Origin: Candidatus Rokuibacteriota bacterium
GTDB taxonomy: Bacteria; Methylomirabilota; Methylomirabilia; Rokubacteriales; CSP1-6
DNA: 64,000 nt
Assembly: GCA_016866775.1 (NCBI GenBank)
Contig: VGLJ01000020.1
Location: 1 to 64,000, forward strand
Direction: 5' to 3'
Shown: positions 44,607 to 54,937 of the stretch, piece after piece
How the letters are laid out: every line of letters starts with the position of its first letter
How positions within the stretch are numbered: the first letter of the stretch is position 1
The notes under the pieces: generated by a model
Databases searched by the model: none
What the model was told of the DNA's origin: nothing
Seen by the model: only the letters and a program-made list of their open reading frames with translations
Made by a program: the position numbers and the translations under genes

Positions 44607-46111
44607 CGGGAGAACGCCACGCTGGCCTTGCTCTGGACCTGCGCGATCAGCGCGTCGACGCTCGCTTCCATCTTGCTGGTGAACGCGACCGGATAGACCC
44701 CGATCCAGACAATGAACAGGAGGATCGGCACCATCAGCGCCCACTCGCGCGGCGTGAGATCGCGAAGATCGCGGTTCTCGGCGTGCGTCACCTCGCCGAA
44801 GATCACGCGCTGGTACATCCACAGCAGGTAGACGGCCGCGAAGATGATCCCGGTCGTCGCGAGCGCCGCCAGCGTCCGGTTGACCTGGAACGCCCCGACG
44901 AGGATGAGGAACTCGCCGACGAAGCCGTTGAGGCCCGGCAGCCCGACCGACGACAGCACGGCGATCATGAAGACGGCCGAGAACGCGGGGATCACCGCCC
45001 ACAGGCCGCCGAAGTCCGCGATCATCCGCGTGTGCCGTCGCTCGTAGATCATGCCGACGAGGAGGAAGAGCGCGCCGGTCGAGAGGCCGTGGCTCACCAT
45101 CTGGAGGATCGCGCCGACGAGCCCCTGCGACGTCAGCGTGAAGAGCCCGAGCATCACGAAGCCGAGGTGGCTCACGCTGGAGTACGCGACCAGCTTCTTG
45201 AGGTCGGGCTGCACCGTGGAGACCCACGCGCCGTAGACGACGCCGATGATCGAGAGCGTGAACACGAGCGGCCCGAAGGCGAGGCTCGCGTCGGGGAAGA
45301 GCGGCAGGCAGAAGCGCAGGAAGCCGTACGTGCCCATCTTCAGCAGCACGCCCGCCAGGATCACCGAGCCCGCCGTGGGCGCCTCCACGTGCGCGTCGGG
45401 CAGCCACGTGTGGAACGGGAACATCGGCACCTTGATCGCGAACGCGAGCGCGAAGGCGAGGAACATCAGCGTCTGCGACGTGCCCGGCGGCATCACCCAG
45501 CGCGCCACCGTCGGCAGGTCGAACGTGTGGAGGCCGGTCGCGGCGCCGTGCTGGTAGTAGAGGGCCAGGATCGCCACGAGCATCAGCACCGAGCCGACCA
45601 TCGTGTAGAGCACGAACTTCACCGCGGCGTAGATGCGGCGCCCGCCGCCCCACACGCCGATGATGAAGTACATCGGGATCAGCATCGCCTCCCAGAACAC
45701 GTAGAAGAGGAAGAGGTCGAGGCTCACGAACACGCCGACCATCCCCGTCTCGAGGACGAGCAGGGTGACGACGAACTCCTTCACGCGGTCGTCGATCGCC
45801 CGCCACGCCGAGGCGAGCGCGACCGGCGTGATCAGCGTGGTGAGGAGCACCAGCAGCAGGCTGATGCCGTCGATGCCCACGTGGTAGCCGACACCGAGGT
45901 TCGGCATCCATCGCGCGTACTCGACGAACTGGTAGTCGGCCATCCGCGCGTCGAACCGCACGTAGAGCGGCACCGACAGCGCGAACGTGGCGACGGTCGC
46001 GAGCAGGGCGCCGACGCGCAGCACCGTCTCCTCGCGCCGCGGCACGAGCAGCAGGAGCAGCGCCGCGGCCGCGGGCAGGAACGTGACGATCGTGAGCAGG
46101 CCGATGGTCAT
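44603..46111 (-). CDS. nuoM: NADH-quinone oxidoreductase subunit M
   Basis: 502 residues, antiporter-like complex I subunit. YHVGIDGISLLLVLLTTLI, FYVFWEAMLIPMYFIIG (TM5 Glu), KVPMFPFHTWLPDAHVEAPT and QPDLKKLVAYSSVSHLGFVMLG are diagnostic. ATG 46111 overlaps the nuoL stop as ATGA. Confidence 0.96.
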   Translation of the reverse strand: MTIGLLTIVTFLPAAAALLLLLVPRREETVLRVGALLATVATFALSVPLYVRFDARMADYQFVEYARWMPNLGVGYHVGIDGISLLLVLLTTLITPVALASAWRAIDDRVKEFVVTLLVLETGMVGVFVSLDLFLFYVFWEAMLIPMYFIIGVWGGGRRIYAAVKFVLYTMVGSVLMLVAILALYYQHGAATGLHTFDLPTVARWVMPPGTSQTLMFLAFALAFAIKVPMFPFHTWLPDAHVEAPTAGSVILAGVLLKMGTYGFLRFCLPLFPDASLAFGPLVFTLSIIGVVYGAWVSTVQPDLKKLVAYSSVSHLGFVMLGLFTLTSQGLVGAILQMVSHGLSTGALFLLVGMIYERRHTRMIADFGGLWAVIPAFSAVFMIAVLSSVGLPGLNGFVGEFLILVGAFQVNRTLAALATTGIIFAAVYLLWMYQRVIFGEVTHAENRDLRDLTPREWALMVPILLFIVWIGVYPVAFTSKMEASVDALIAQVQSKASVAFSR

Positions 46112-47976
46112 CGCGCGAGCAGGAAGCCCACCAGCATCACCGCGCCCGCCAGCATCGTCAGCGCGTAATTCACGACGTAGCCCGTCTGCACGCGCCGCGA
46201 CCCGAAGGACCACATCTGGACGAGCCGGCCCGTCAGGTTCACGAGCCCGTCGATCACGCGCAGGTCGAAGCGCGCGCAGAACGCGTAGACCGCGAAGAAG
46301 GGCCGCACGAGCACGCGGTCGTAGAGCCGGTCGACGTACCACGCGTTGAGGAGGAGCGCGTGCAGCGGCGTGCGCGGCTGGCCGATGGTCTCCGGCCGCA
46401 CCGGCGTCGTCATGTGCATGTACCAGGCCAGCACCACGCCCGCGGCGACGACCACGACGGAGAGGATGACGAGCATGATGCCCGCGACGCCGTCGTGCCC
46501 GCCCTCCGCCGGCGGGAACACGGGCGCGAGGAACCGCGCGAAGCGGGTGCCCTGATCGGACGGGATGCCGACGGCCCACCCCGCGACCACGGTGAGGATC
46601 GCCAGGACGAGCAGCGGCAGCGTCATCGACGGCGGGGACTCGTGGATGTGATGCGCGACCTCCTTCGACATCCGCGGCTCGCCGAAGAACGTGAGGAAGA
46701 GCAGCCGGAACGTGTAGAACGCCGTCATGAACGCGCCGACGAGCAGCAGCGCCCAGAGCAGGCGGCGATGGTTCGTGAACGCGGCGTGGAGGATCTCGTC
46801 CTTCGAGAAGAACCCGGCGAGCCCCGGCACGCCCGCGAGGCCGGCGGCGCCGATCGTCATCGTGATCGTGGTGATCACCATGCGCGGCGCGAGCCCGCCC
46901 ATCTTCCGAAGATCCTGTTCTCCCGAGAGCCCGTGGATCACGCTGCCCGCGCCGAGGAACAGCAGCGCCTTGAAGAAGGCATGCGTGACGAGGTGGAAGA
47001 TTCCGGCCGCGTACGCGCCGAGGCCGACGGCGGCGAACATGTAGCCGAGCTGGCTCACGGTGGAATACGCGAGCACGCGCTTGATGTCGGTCTGCATGAG
47101 CCCGACCGTCGCCGCGAACAGCGCGGTGGCGGTCCCGACCCACGCGACCACGTCGAGCGCGACGCCGGAGCGCTCGAAGAGCACGTGGCTGCGCGCGACC
47201 ATGTAGACGCCCGCCGTCACCATCGTCGCCGCGTGGATGAGCGCGGAGACGGGCGTCGGTCCCTCCATCGCGTCGGGCAGCCAGACGTGCAGCGGCAGTT
47301 GCGCGGACTTCCCGCACGCCCCCATGAAGAGGAGGAGCGCGATCCCCGTCGCCGTCGCCTGCGGCAGCGTCTCCGCACCGGCGAACACGCCCGCGTAGTC
47401 GAGCGTGCCGAGCGCCGTCCAGAGCCACATCACCCCGAGGCCGAAGCCGAAGTCGCCCACGCGGTTGACGATGAACGCCTTCTTGCCCGCGTCGGCCGCG
47501 GACGTGCGCGTGTACCAGAAGCCGATCAGCAGGTACGAGCAGAGCCCCACCGCCTCCCAGAACACGTAGAGCAGGAGGAAGTTGCCGGCGAGGACCAGCA
47601 TCGTCATCGAGAAGACGAACAGGTTCAGGTACGCGAAGAAGCGCGCGTAGCCCGGATCGTGGTGCATGTAGCCGACGGAGTAGAGGTGGATGAGGGTTCC
47701 GACGCCGGTGACGACGAGGAGCATCACGCCCGTGAGCGGATCGACGTGCGCGGTCACCGCGGCCTCGAAGTCGCCGGCGACGATCCAGCGGAATGCCGTC
47801 GACGTGAAGCTGCCCCCGCCGCTGACCGCCGCGAACACGGAGCACGAGGCGAGGAACGAGCCGGCGAGCGCGGGGACGGCGATCCAGTGCGCGCGATGCC
47901 CGATGAGGCGCCCGAAGACCATGTTGATCAGTGCCCCGGCGAGCGGAAGGGCGGGGATCAACCAGAGCGTGGACAC
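46108..47976 (-). CDS. nuoL: NADH-quinone oxidoreductase subunit L
   Basis: 622 residues, the largest antiporter-like subunit, with the lateral helix expected at the C-terminus. VDPLTGVMLLVVTGVGTLIHLYSVGYM, FYVFWEAVGLCSYLLIGFW-like segment (VFWEAVGLCSYLLIGFW), QLPLHVWLPDAMEGPTPVSA and HAATMVTAGVYMVAR are family motifs. The start is GTG 47976, 14 nt from the peroxiredoxin stop upstream. No nuoA-K here. Confidence 0.96.
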   Translation of the reverse strand: MSTLWLIPALPLAGALINMVFGRLIGHRAHWIAVPALAGSFLASCSVFAAVSGGGSFTSTAFRWIVAGDFEAAVTAHVDPLTGVMLLVVTGVGTLIHLYSVGYMHHDPGYARFFAYLNLFVFSMTMLVLAGNFLLLYVFWEAVGLCSYLLIGFWYTRTSAADAGKKAFIVNRVGDFGFGLGVMWLWTALGTLDYAGVFAGAETLPQATATGIALLLFMGACGKSAQLPLHVWLPDAMEGPTPVSALIHAATMVTAGVYMVARSHVLFERSGVALDVVAWVGTATALFAATVGLMQTDIKRVLAYSTVSQLGYMFAAVGLGAYAAGIFHLVTHAFFKALLFLGAGSVIHGLSGEQDLRKMGGLAPRMVITTITMTIGAAGLAGVPGLAGFFSKDEILHAAFTNHRRLLWALLLVGAFMTAFYTFRLLFLTFFGEPRMSKEVAHHIHESPPSMTLPLLVLAILTVVAGWAVGIPSDQGTRFARFLAPVFPPAEGGHDGVAGIMLVILSVVVVAAGVVLAWYMHMTTPVRPETIGQPRTPLHALLLNAWYVDRLYDRVLVRPFFAVYAFCARFDLRVIDGLVNLTGRLVQMWSFGSRRVQTGYVVNYALTMLAGAVMLVGFLLAR

Positions 47977-47990
47977 CGCGTCAGTCTACC

Positions 47991-48587
47991 TCAGGCACCC
48001 GGGGCGCAGCGCTGGAGCTCGCGCACGATCTCGTCGTTCCCCGGGATCCCGCGCCCGGCGCCCGCGGGCTCGACGTACGAGCCCGCGAGCGCGTAGCGCA
48101 CGACGCCACCGCGGTCGACGATGAAGAAGCCCATGGCGTCGTCCGCGAGGAGCTTCGGCATCTCGGCGAACGATGGCTTCACCGGTCCATAGTCGCTGGC
48201 GGGCTTCGCGCCGGTGAGCCCCTTCACGAGCTGGGCGGCGTACCACGGGAGCGAGTGCGCGCGCACCTCGAGCCCCCACGCCGCGCGCGCCGCGCGGTCC
48301 GCGTCGCACAGGTACGGGAACGGCAGGCGGAACTGGCGCGCGTAGAGCTGTGCCCTGTCGAGTGGCGTCGTGGTGACGTAGAGGACTTCGGCGTCGAGCC
48401 CGTGGATGCGGTCGGCCGCGCGCGCGATCTGCGAGAGCTTCTGGCGGCAGAACGGACACGCCATGCCCTTGGAGAACCACAGCACCACGGCCTTCCGCCC
48501 CTTGAACTCCTCGAGGCGGACGTCGCCGCCCTGGGCCGACGGCAGCCGCAGCGGGCGTGCCGGCTCTCCGACCGTGGGGACGGACAC
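47991..48587 (-). CDS. Peroxiredoxin (AhpC/TSA-like)
   Basis: Thiol peroxidase-type protein of 198 residues. The fold starts VGEPARPLRLPSAQGGDVRL; the active site is WFSKGMACPFCRQKL, a CPFC motif in the position of the peroxidatic Cys, preceded by PLD.AQLYARQF-type strands. GTG 48587 has GGAGGG 4 nt upstream. Owing to a frameshift in the upstream cyclase gene this reading frame is open back into the cyclase, but the separate start site argues that it was an independent gene. Confidence 0.85.
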   Translation of the reverse strand: MSVPTVGEPARPLRLPSAQGGDVRLEEFKGRKAVVLWFSKGMACPFCRQKLSQIARAADRIHGLDAEVLYVTTTPLDRAQLYARQFRLPFPYLCDADRAARAAWGLEVRAHSLPWYAAQLVKGLTGAKPASDYGPVKPSFAEMPKLLADDAMGFFIVDRGGVVRYALAGSYVEPAGAGRGIPGNDEIVRELQRCAPGA

Positions 48588-48601
48588 GGAACCCTCCGGG
48601 C

Positions 48602-51488
48602 TCAACAGAGAAACGGGAGGACGAGGAACGTGTCGCTGCTCCAGCCGGTCATCTCCTGCACCTCGCGGCTGCGCGTGAGCCACGCTTCGGCCTCCGCGTC
48701 GTCGCCGCGCTCGATCGCGAGCGTCGCGAGGACCTTCGTAGCACGGGAACAGGAGCTGCGGCTCTCCGACCGACTCCGCGACCTCGAGCGCGCGCCGGTA
48801 GTACCTCGCACTCGGCTCGTCGTCGCCGCGGCATTGATAGACCTGCGCGAGGATGATCAGCGGGATCGGCAGGTGGTTGCGCTGGCCGAGCCGCTCGTCG
48901 ATCTCCACCGCGGCTTCGGCCGCCCGCACGCCTTCGTCGTAGTCGCCGGCGAGCGTACAGTGGCCGCCCGCCAGCGTGCAGTAGAGCCATGACTGCTGGA
49001 GCTGGTCGCCGATCTTGCGCGCGAGCGCCAGCCCCTCACGGCAGTAGTCGAGCGAGCGCCCGTGATCGATCGTGGCGTACATCACCGCGAGGTTCGTGTA
49101 GGCGCGGCAGGCCACGACGCCGAGCTGGTGCGCGACGGCGACCTCGAGGCCCTGCGCGACGAAGCGCGCGCCCTCGTCGATGTCGCCCGCGCGCGCCAGC
49201 GCCACGCCCGACGTGTTGTACGCGTTCGCCACGACGTCCGGCGCGCCGAGCGCCTCGCCGAGCGCGAGCGCGCGCTTCGCCCAGCCGCTCGCGGTGACGT
49301 GGTCGCCGCGACGGAAGTGGATGCGGCCGAGCTCCTGAGAGAGACGCGCGGCCTCGATGTTGGCGGTGTCGTCGCCGAGCGCCGCGAGCCCGCGCTCGAG
49401 ATGCGCGAGCGCCTGCTCCGGCTCGCCCGCGTCCCCGCACCCGACGCCGAGGCGCCGGTGCAGATCCGCCGTGCGCCGGCCCTCGCGCGCGACGTCGGTG
49501 ACGTCCAGCGCCGCGGCCCATTGCGCGCGGACGTCGGCGAGCGCGCCACGCGCGTACGCCGCGTCGCCGCGCTTGCCGAGCACCCGGGCGCGCGTGACCG
49601 CGTCGCCGGCCGCGACGAGCTCGAGCACGCGGCCGTAGAACGCGCCCGCCTCCTCGTACGCGACCTGGCGCACGAGCAGGTGGGCGAAGTGGAGCCGCAC
49701 GTCGGGGAAGACGTCCTTCTCGCGCAGCAGCTCCTCGCGGATCAGCTCGGCGACGTCGCCCTTCACGTCCGTGCCGGGCGGCGCGAGGCGCTCCAGCACG
49801 GCGAGCGGAAAGTCGCGCCCGGGCACCGCGCCGAGCTGGAGCGTGCGCTTGAGGGGCTCGGGCAGCCGGTCGATGCGCGCGGTGAGGAGATCGTGCACGG
49901 TGGCGGGGCCGCGCGCGTCGCGCGCGCCCGAGCCCTCGTGCAGCTCGTGCTCGCGCAGGTAGCGCGTGAGCTCCTCGATGAAGAACGGATTGCCTTCGGC
50001 CCGGCTCACGACGAGCTCGCGCACCGCGGGTGAAAGCTCGCGGACGCCGAGGACCCGCTTCACCATCTCCGCGGTCTCGTCCTCGGAGAGCGGCCCCAGC
50101 ATGACGCGCTCGTGGCGCGGACGGTCCTGCCATGGAAACGCGTAGCCCGGCCGCGCGGTGAAGACGAGCACGATCGGATGGCCCGCGACGGCCTCGACCA
50201 GCGCGCGGCAGTACTCCTCCGAGTTGCGATCGATCCACTGGAGATCTTCCGCGACCAGGACGAGCGGACGCTCCCGCGCGCCGCGCAGCGTGAGCGCGGT
50301 CACGGCGTCGATGAGACGCCGCTTGCGCTGCACCGGATCGAGGCCTTCGCTCTCGAGCTCGTCGGCGGGAAGCCCGAGCACGTGGCGCAGGTACGGCACC
50401 GTCCACATGAGCTCGGGGTCGAGGCTCGCGACACCCTGCGCGACCTTGTCCGCCTGTGCGGTCGCGCCTTCGCCGTCCTCCAGCCCGAAGACCGCCTGGA
50501 GGAACTGCGCCACGAGGTGGAACGGCTGCGTCGTCCCGTGCGGCAGGCAATGCCCTTCGAGACAGAGGACCGGCTCGTTCGCGAGCACGCGACGCAGCTC
50601 GTAGAGCAGGCGCGACTTGCCCACGCCGGCCTCGCCGACGATCGAGATCGCCTGCCCGCCCGTGGTCCGGCAGCGCGCGACGCTCCCCATCAGACGCGCG
50701 ATCTCGCCCGTGCGGTCGACGAGCGGTGTGAGTCCGCGCTCCACGGCGAGCTCGAAGCGCGCGCGCCGGCGCCGCTGCTCGGTGACGAGGAACGCGCGCA
50801 CCGGCCGGTCGATCCCCTTCACCTGATGGCTGCCCGCGTCGGTCGTGACGAAGTAGCCGCCGACGAGCGCCAGCGTCGCCTCGCTGATCAGCACCGCCCC
50901 GGCATCGGCGACGCCCTGCAGCCGCGCCGCGAGGTTCACCGTCTCGCCCTGCGCCGTGTAGTCCATGCGGAGGTCGTCGCCGATGCGTCCGACGACGACG
51001 GGTCCGGTGTTGAGGCCGACGCGCAGCGCGAACGCGAGCCCGCGCGTCTCCCGGAGCGTCTCCGCGTACTCGCGGATCGACTTCTGGATCGCGAGCGCCG
51101 CCGCCACCGCGCGCACGCCGTGGTCTCCGTGCGCGATCGGCGCGCCGAAGAGCGCCATCACGCCGTCGCCGGTGAACTGGTTGACGGTGCCTTCGTAGTG
51201 GTGGACGGCGGCGGTGACGCGCGCGAAGCAGCCGTCCATGACCGCGTGGAGGTCTTCGGGATCGAGCTTCGCGGCCATCGCGGTGAAGTCGACGCAGTCC
51301 GCGAAGAGCACGGTGACCTGCTTGCGCTCGCCCTCGAGCGCCGCGCGCGAGTGGAGGATCTTGTCGGCGAGATGCTTCGGCGTGTACGCCGCCGCCTCGG
51401 GCCTCACGGGTCCCGCGAGGGGGCGTCCGCACTCGTCACAGAACTTCGCGCCCGAGCGATTTTGCGTGCTGCACGCCGGGCAGATCAC
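48602..51488 (-). CDS. Class III adenylate cyclase / AAA ATPase / TPR protein, frameshifted near its end
   Basis: Large multidomain signalling protein (about 961 residues if the frame is repaired). An N-terminal zinc ribbon (CPACSTQNRSGAKFCDECG) precedes a class III cyclase domain (VTVLFADCVDFTAMAAKLDP with the metal Asp, QFTGDGVMALFGAP, RVGLNTGPVVVG, DYTAQGETVNLAARLQ). An AAA-type ATPase with Walker A VGEAGVGKSRLLYEL and a long TPR region follow. At 48731-48734 one extra base moves the frame after FPCYEG. The natural end, LATLAIERGDDAEAEAWLTR to FLVLPFLC, is in the next frame and stops at 48602. GTG start at 51488. Confidence 0.88.
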
Positions 51489-51495
51489 GGCGACA

Positions 51496-51504
51496 TGGTA
51501 TCAT
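51496..51504. promoter_or_regulatory. Putative bidirectional -10 element between divergent cyclase and M23 peptidase genes
   Basis: Only 23 bp separate the two start codons. The plus strand has an extended -10 TGGTATCAT (TATCAT 51499-51504), 7 nt before GTG 51512. The minus strand has TACCAT 6 nt before GTG 51488. Both transcripts would be leaderless. No clear -35 on either strand. Confidence 0.3.
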
Positions 51505-51511
51505 CCGCGTC

Positions 51512-52861
51512 GTGCCGCTGCGGTCCCGCACGAAGGTGTTCGTCCTCGTCGTGCTCGTCCTTCTCCTCGCGGTGGTCGGATCGGTGTCCTATCTCGGATG
51601 GCGGCAATCGGTCGCGGCGCCGTCGGTGACGTCCGTGCCGCCGCGGATGCTCGGGCACAAGACGGAGCTGCCGATCACGATCGAAGCCGCGCGCGGCAAC
51701 GTCGCGGCCGTCGAGATTCGCGCGGTGCAAGGGACCAAGCAGGCGGTGCTGGCGAAGCGGGAAGGCAATCTCGGGCCGCGCCCGACGCTGCCGACGACGC
51801 TGGAGGTGGCGAACATCGGGCTGCGCGAAGGTCCCGCGACCATCGAGGTGCGCGCCCGCGACGACTTCTGGCGGCCGATCACGCTGCCGGAGAAAGTCGT
51901 CGCGAGCTGGCCCGTCACGATCGATCTCACACCGCCGAAGGTCGAGGTCCTCGCCTCGACGGGGTATTACTCACCCGGCGGCGTGTCGCTCGTGGCGTTC
52001 CGCGTCGACGGCGCCTCGAAGGCCGAGGTGAAGGTCGGCGACACCCCGTTCCCGAGCTTCGCCAGCGGCGACGCCGCGCGCGGCGTGCGCGTGGCGCTGC
52101 TCGCGCTCCCTTACGACTACACCGGCGGCGCGCTCACCATCCGCGCCGTCGACGAAGCGGGCAACCTCGCCTCGCGCGGGATTCCCGGTGTCCTCAAGCC
52201 GCGCCGCTTTCCCACGGACCGCATCGAGATCAAGGACAGCTTCCTCCAGGCGAAGATCCCGGAGCTCCTCCCGCAGCATTCCCCGAGCGCGCCGTTGCTC
52301 GCCGCGTTCCTCGTCGTCAACCGGGAGCATCGCAAGCGGGCCGAGACCGAAAAGCGCACGCTCGCCGCGAAGACGGCGGACAAGCCGCTGTGGGAAGGCG
52401 CGTTCGTCCAGCCCCGCAACACCAAGGTGTTCGCGAACTTCGCCGAGACGCGGACGTACATCTACCAGGGCAAGGAGATCGACACGCAGGTGCATTACGG
52501 CTACGACCTGGCGTCGACGAAGCACTCACCGGTGCCCGCGGCCAACAAGGGCACGGTCGTGTTCGCCGGTCCGCTGTCGATTTACGGCAACACCGTCGTG
52601 CTCGACCACGGGATCGGCCTGCAGACGCTCTACGGCCACCTGTCGTCGATCGACGTGAAGGTGGGCGACGCGGTCGACAAGGAGCACGTGCTCGGGCGCA
52701 CGGGCGCGACCGGCCTCGCGATCGGCGATCACCTGCACTACGAGGTGCTCGTGAACGGGATCTCCGTGACGCCGCTCGAGTGGTGGGACGCGAAGTGGAT
52801 GCGCGACCGGATCAACAAGCCCCTGAAGGAAGCGGGGCTCCCGGAGATCCCGGGGCTCTAG
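51512..52861 (+). CDS. M23-family (LytM) peptidoglycan endopeptidase
   Basis: 449 residues. One N-terminal membrane anchor or signal (VFVLVVLVLLLAVVGSVSYLG), a long beta-rich region of unknown fold with Ig-like strands, and a C-terminal M23 domain. Zn ligands are seen in QVHYGYDLAS (His and Asp of HxxxD) and DHLHYEV (HxH). Expected to cut peptide cross-links of murein in the periplasm. GTG start. It converges on the histidine kinase gene; the stop codons of both lie in one CTAG. Confidence 0.9.
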   Translation: MPLRSRTKVFVLVVLVLLLAVVGSVSYLGWRQSVAAPSVTSVPPRMLGHKTELPITIEAARGNVAAVEIRAVQGTKQAVLAKREGNLGPRPTLPTTLEVANIGLREGPATIEVRARDDFWRPITLPEKVVASWPVTIDLTPPKVEVLASTGYYSPGGVSLVAFRVDGASKAEVKVGDTPFPSFASGDAARGVRVALLALPYDYTGGALTIRAVDEAGNLASRGIPGVLKPRRFPTDRIEIKDSFLQAKIPELLPQHSPSAPLLAAFLVVNREHRKRAETEKRTLAAKTADKPLWEGAFVQPRNTKVFANFAETRTYIYQGKEIDTQVHYGYDLASTKHSPVPAANKGTVVFAGPLSIYGNTVVLDHGIGLQTLYGHLSSIDVKVGDAVDKEHVLGRTGATGLAIGDHLHYEVLVNGISVTPLEWWDAKWMRDRINKPLKEAGLPEIPGL

Positions 52862-54891
52862 CCCAGGACCTCGCGCACGCGGCCGGAGAGCTGGCGCGGC
52901 GTGAACGGCTTCTCGATGAGCGATCCCGCCTGCGGCGTGCCGGGCGCGAGCACCACGTCGTTGCTGTAGCCGGTCATGTAGAGGACCTTCATCTCGGGGC
53001 GGTCCGCGAGCAGGCGCTCGGCGAGCGCGAGCCCGTTCATGTCCGGCATGACGACGTCGGTGACGAGCAGGTCGATGGGCTCGTGCGTGCGGCTCGCGAG
53101 CTTGAGCGCTTCCACCGGGCCGTCCGCCATCAGGACGCGGTAGCCGCGGCCGCTCAGCACGTCGTTCACGAGCGCGCGCACCTCGCTCTCGTCCTCCACG
53201 AGGAGGATCGTCTCCGTCCCCGGGGCCGAGCGCTCGGCGGCGGCGACGGGCTTCGCGGCGTCGGCCGGCGCGTCCACGCGCGGCAGGTAGATCGTGAACA
53301 CCGTGCCCTTCCCGGGCGTGCTCTCCACGTCGACGTCGCCGTTGCTCTGCGTGACGACGCCGTACACCGTCGCCAGGCCGAGGCCGGTCCCCTTGCCGAC
53401 GTCCTTCGTGGTGAAGAACGGCTCGAAGATGCGCTTCACGGTCGCCGCGTCCATCCCCTGGCCGGTGTCGGCGACGCGGAGCGCGACGTAGCGGCCGGGC
53501 GGGGCGCCGATGCGCCGGTCCGTCGTGCGCGCGTCGAGCTCGATGTGCGCGAGGTCGATCGTCACGCGGCCGCCCGCGGGCATGGCGTCGCGGCTGTTCA
53601 CGACGAGGTTGATCACGACCTGCTCGATCTGCACCGGGTCCGCCTCCACGAAACAGCCGGCGCGCGCGTCGATGCGCCGCGCGATGTCCTCGCGGATCAC
53701 GCGGCGGAGCATCGGCGCCAGGTTCTTCACCGCGGCGCCGAGGTCGAGCACGCACGGCTGCAGCACCTGCTGGCGCCCGAACGCGAGGAGCTGGCGCGTG
53801 AGGCTGGCCGCGCGCTGCGCGGTCGACTCGATCAGCCCGAGCGGTCCGGCCAGCTCGGGGTTGGCCGCGCGCAGCATGTCCGCGCGACCGATGATGATCG
53901 AGATCAGGTTGTTGAAGTCGTGCGCGACGCCGCCCGCGAGCCGGCCGATCGCGTCCATCTTCTGGGCCTGGCGGAGCTGCTCTTCGAGCGTGAGGCGATC
54001 CGTCGTGTCGACCGTCACGCCGAGCAGCCGGCGGGCCTGGCCGAACTCGTCGCGGACCACGTGCACGACGTCGCTGATGTGGACGACGCGGTCGCCCGGC
54101 GCCGTGATGCGGTACGCGATCTGGTTCTCGCCGACGCCGCGGATGCACGCCTCGTAGGCGGCGATCGTCCGGTCGCGGTCGTCCGGATGCAGCGAGCGCT
54201 TCCACAGCCCCGCCTCGTCTTCGAGGCGATCCGCCGAGAAGCCGAAGACGCGCTCCGCCTGGCGGCTCACGAACGTGAAGCGCCCCATCGACGGGTCGGC
54301 TTCCCAGACCACGGCGTCGAGCTGCTGCACGAGGTCGTGGAAGCGCTGGGCGGAGGCCGCCGCCTCGCTCGAGGCGATCTCGTTCAATCGCCACGTGATG
54401 CAGCTCACGACGCTCGTGCCGAGCACGAACACGCCGTGGATGGCCGCCCACGTCCACGGCGACGCCCAGGCCGCCGCGTGGTTGTAGACCTGACCGGGAT
54501 CGAGCACGCCGACGGTGCCGTGGTGGAGCACGACGTACGTGATCGCGGCGAGGAACGGCACCCAGTCCTGGTAGAGCGCCATGAGCGGGGCCATGACGAA
54601 GAAGTGGAAGTGCATCTCGATGTAGCCACCCGAGAGGTGCACGAGGATGCCCGAGGACGTCAGGAGGCCGACGCACGCGGAGACCGCGCGGAAGCGCCGG
54701 CCGGCGCGCGGCCAGCTCGCGAGCATCGCGCCGACCGCCACGACGCCGCCCTCGACGACCGCGTGGAGCAGGTCGCCCGAGCGGAGGAGCGCGTACAGGA
54801 AGATCCCGACGGCGTGCGCGCACAGGATGAACAGCATGCCGCGGTGCCGCCGCTCCCAGTCGCGAGCGGGCAGACGGTGGCCCTGCGGCAA
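52858..54891 (-). CDS. Hybrid histidine kinase (membrane sensor, PAS, HisKA-HATPase, receiver)
   Basis: 677 residues. Residues about 20-165 form six or so hydrophobic segments. A PAS domain follows (QQLDAVVWEADPSMGRFTFVS ... LHPDDRD), then the H box LAGGVAHDFNNL, N box VINLVVNSRDAMP, G1 DTGQGMD, G2 GKGTGLGLATVYG, and a C-terminal receiver with phospho-acceptor Asp in LLVTDVVMPDMNG and Lys in LIEKPFTP. No cognate regulator is adjacent. Stimulus unknown. It lies 46 nt downstream of the RraA-like gene. Confidence 0.93.
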   Translation of the reverse strand: MPQGHRLPARDWERRHRGMLFILCAHAVGIFLYALLRSGDLLHAVVEGGVVAVGAMLASWPRAGRRFRAVSACVGLLTSSGILVHLSGGYIEMHFHFFVMAPLMALYQDWVPFLAAITYVVLHHGTVGVLDPGQVYNHAAAWASPWTWAAIHGVFVLGTSVVSCITWRLNEIASSEAAASAQRFHDLVQQLDAVVWEADPSMGRFTFVSRQAERVFGFSADRLEDEAGLWKRSLHPDDRDRTIAAYEACIRGVGENQIAYRITAPGDRVVHISDVVHVVRDEFGQARRLLGVTVDTTDRLTLEEQLRQAQKMDAIGRLAGGVAHDFNNLISIIIGRADMLRAANPELAGPLGLIESTAQRAASLTRQLLAFGRQQVLQPCVLDLGAAVKNLAPMLRRVIREDIARRIDARAGCFVEADPVQIEQVVINLVVNSRDAMPAGGRVTIDLAHIELDARTTDRRIGAPPGRYVALRVADTGQGMDAATVKRIFEPFFTTKDVGKGTGLGLATVYGVVTQSNGDVDVESTPGKGTVFTIYLPRVDAPADAAKPVAAAERSAPGTETILLVEDESEVRALVNDVLSGRGYRVLMADGPVEALKLASRTHEPIDLLVTDVVMPDMNGLALAERLLADRPEMKVLYMTGYSNDVVLAPGTPQAGSLIEKPFTPRQLSGRVREVLG

Positions 54892-54937
54892 CGGGACCGT
54901 ATATCGTCGGCGGGAGCGCGAAACTTGAGCGGTAGGA

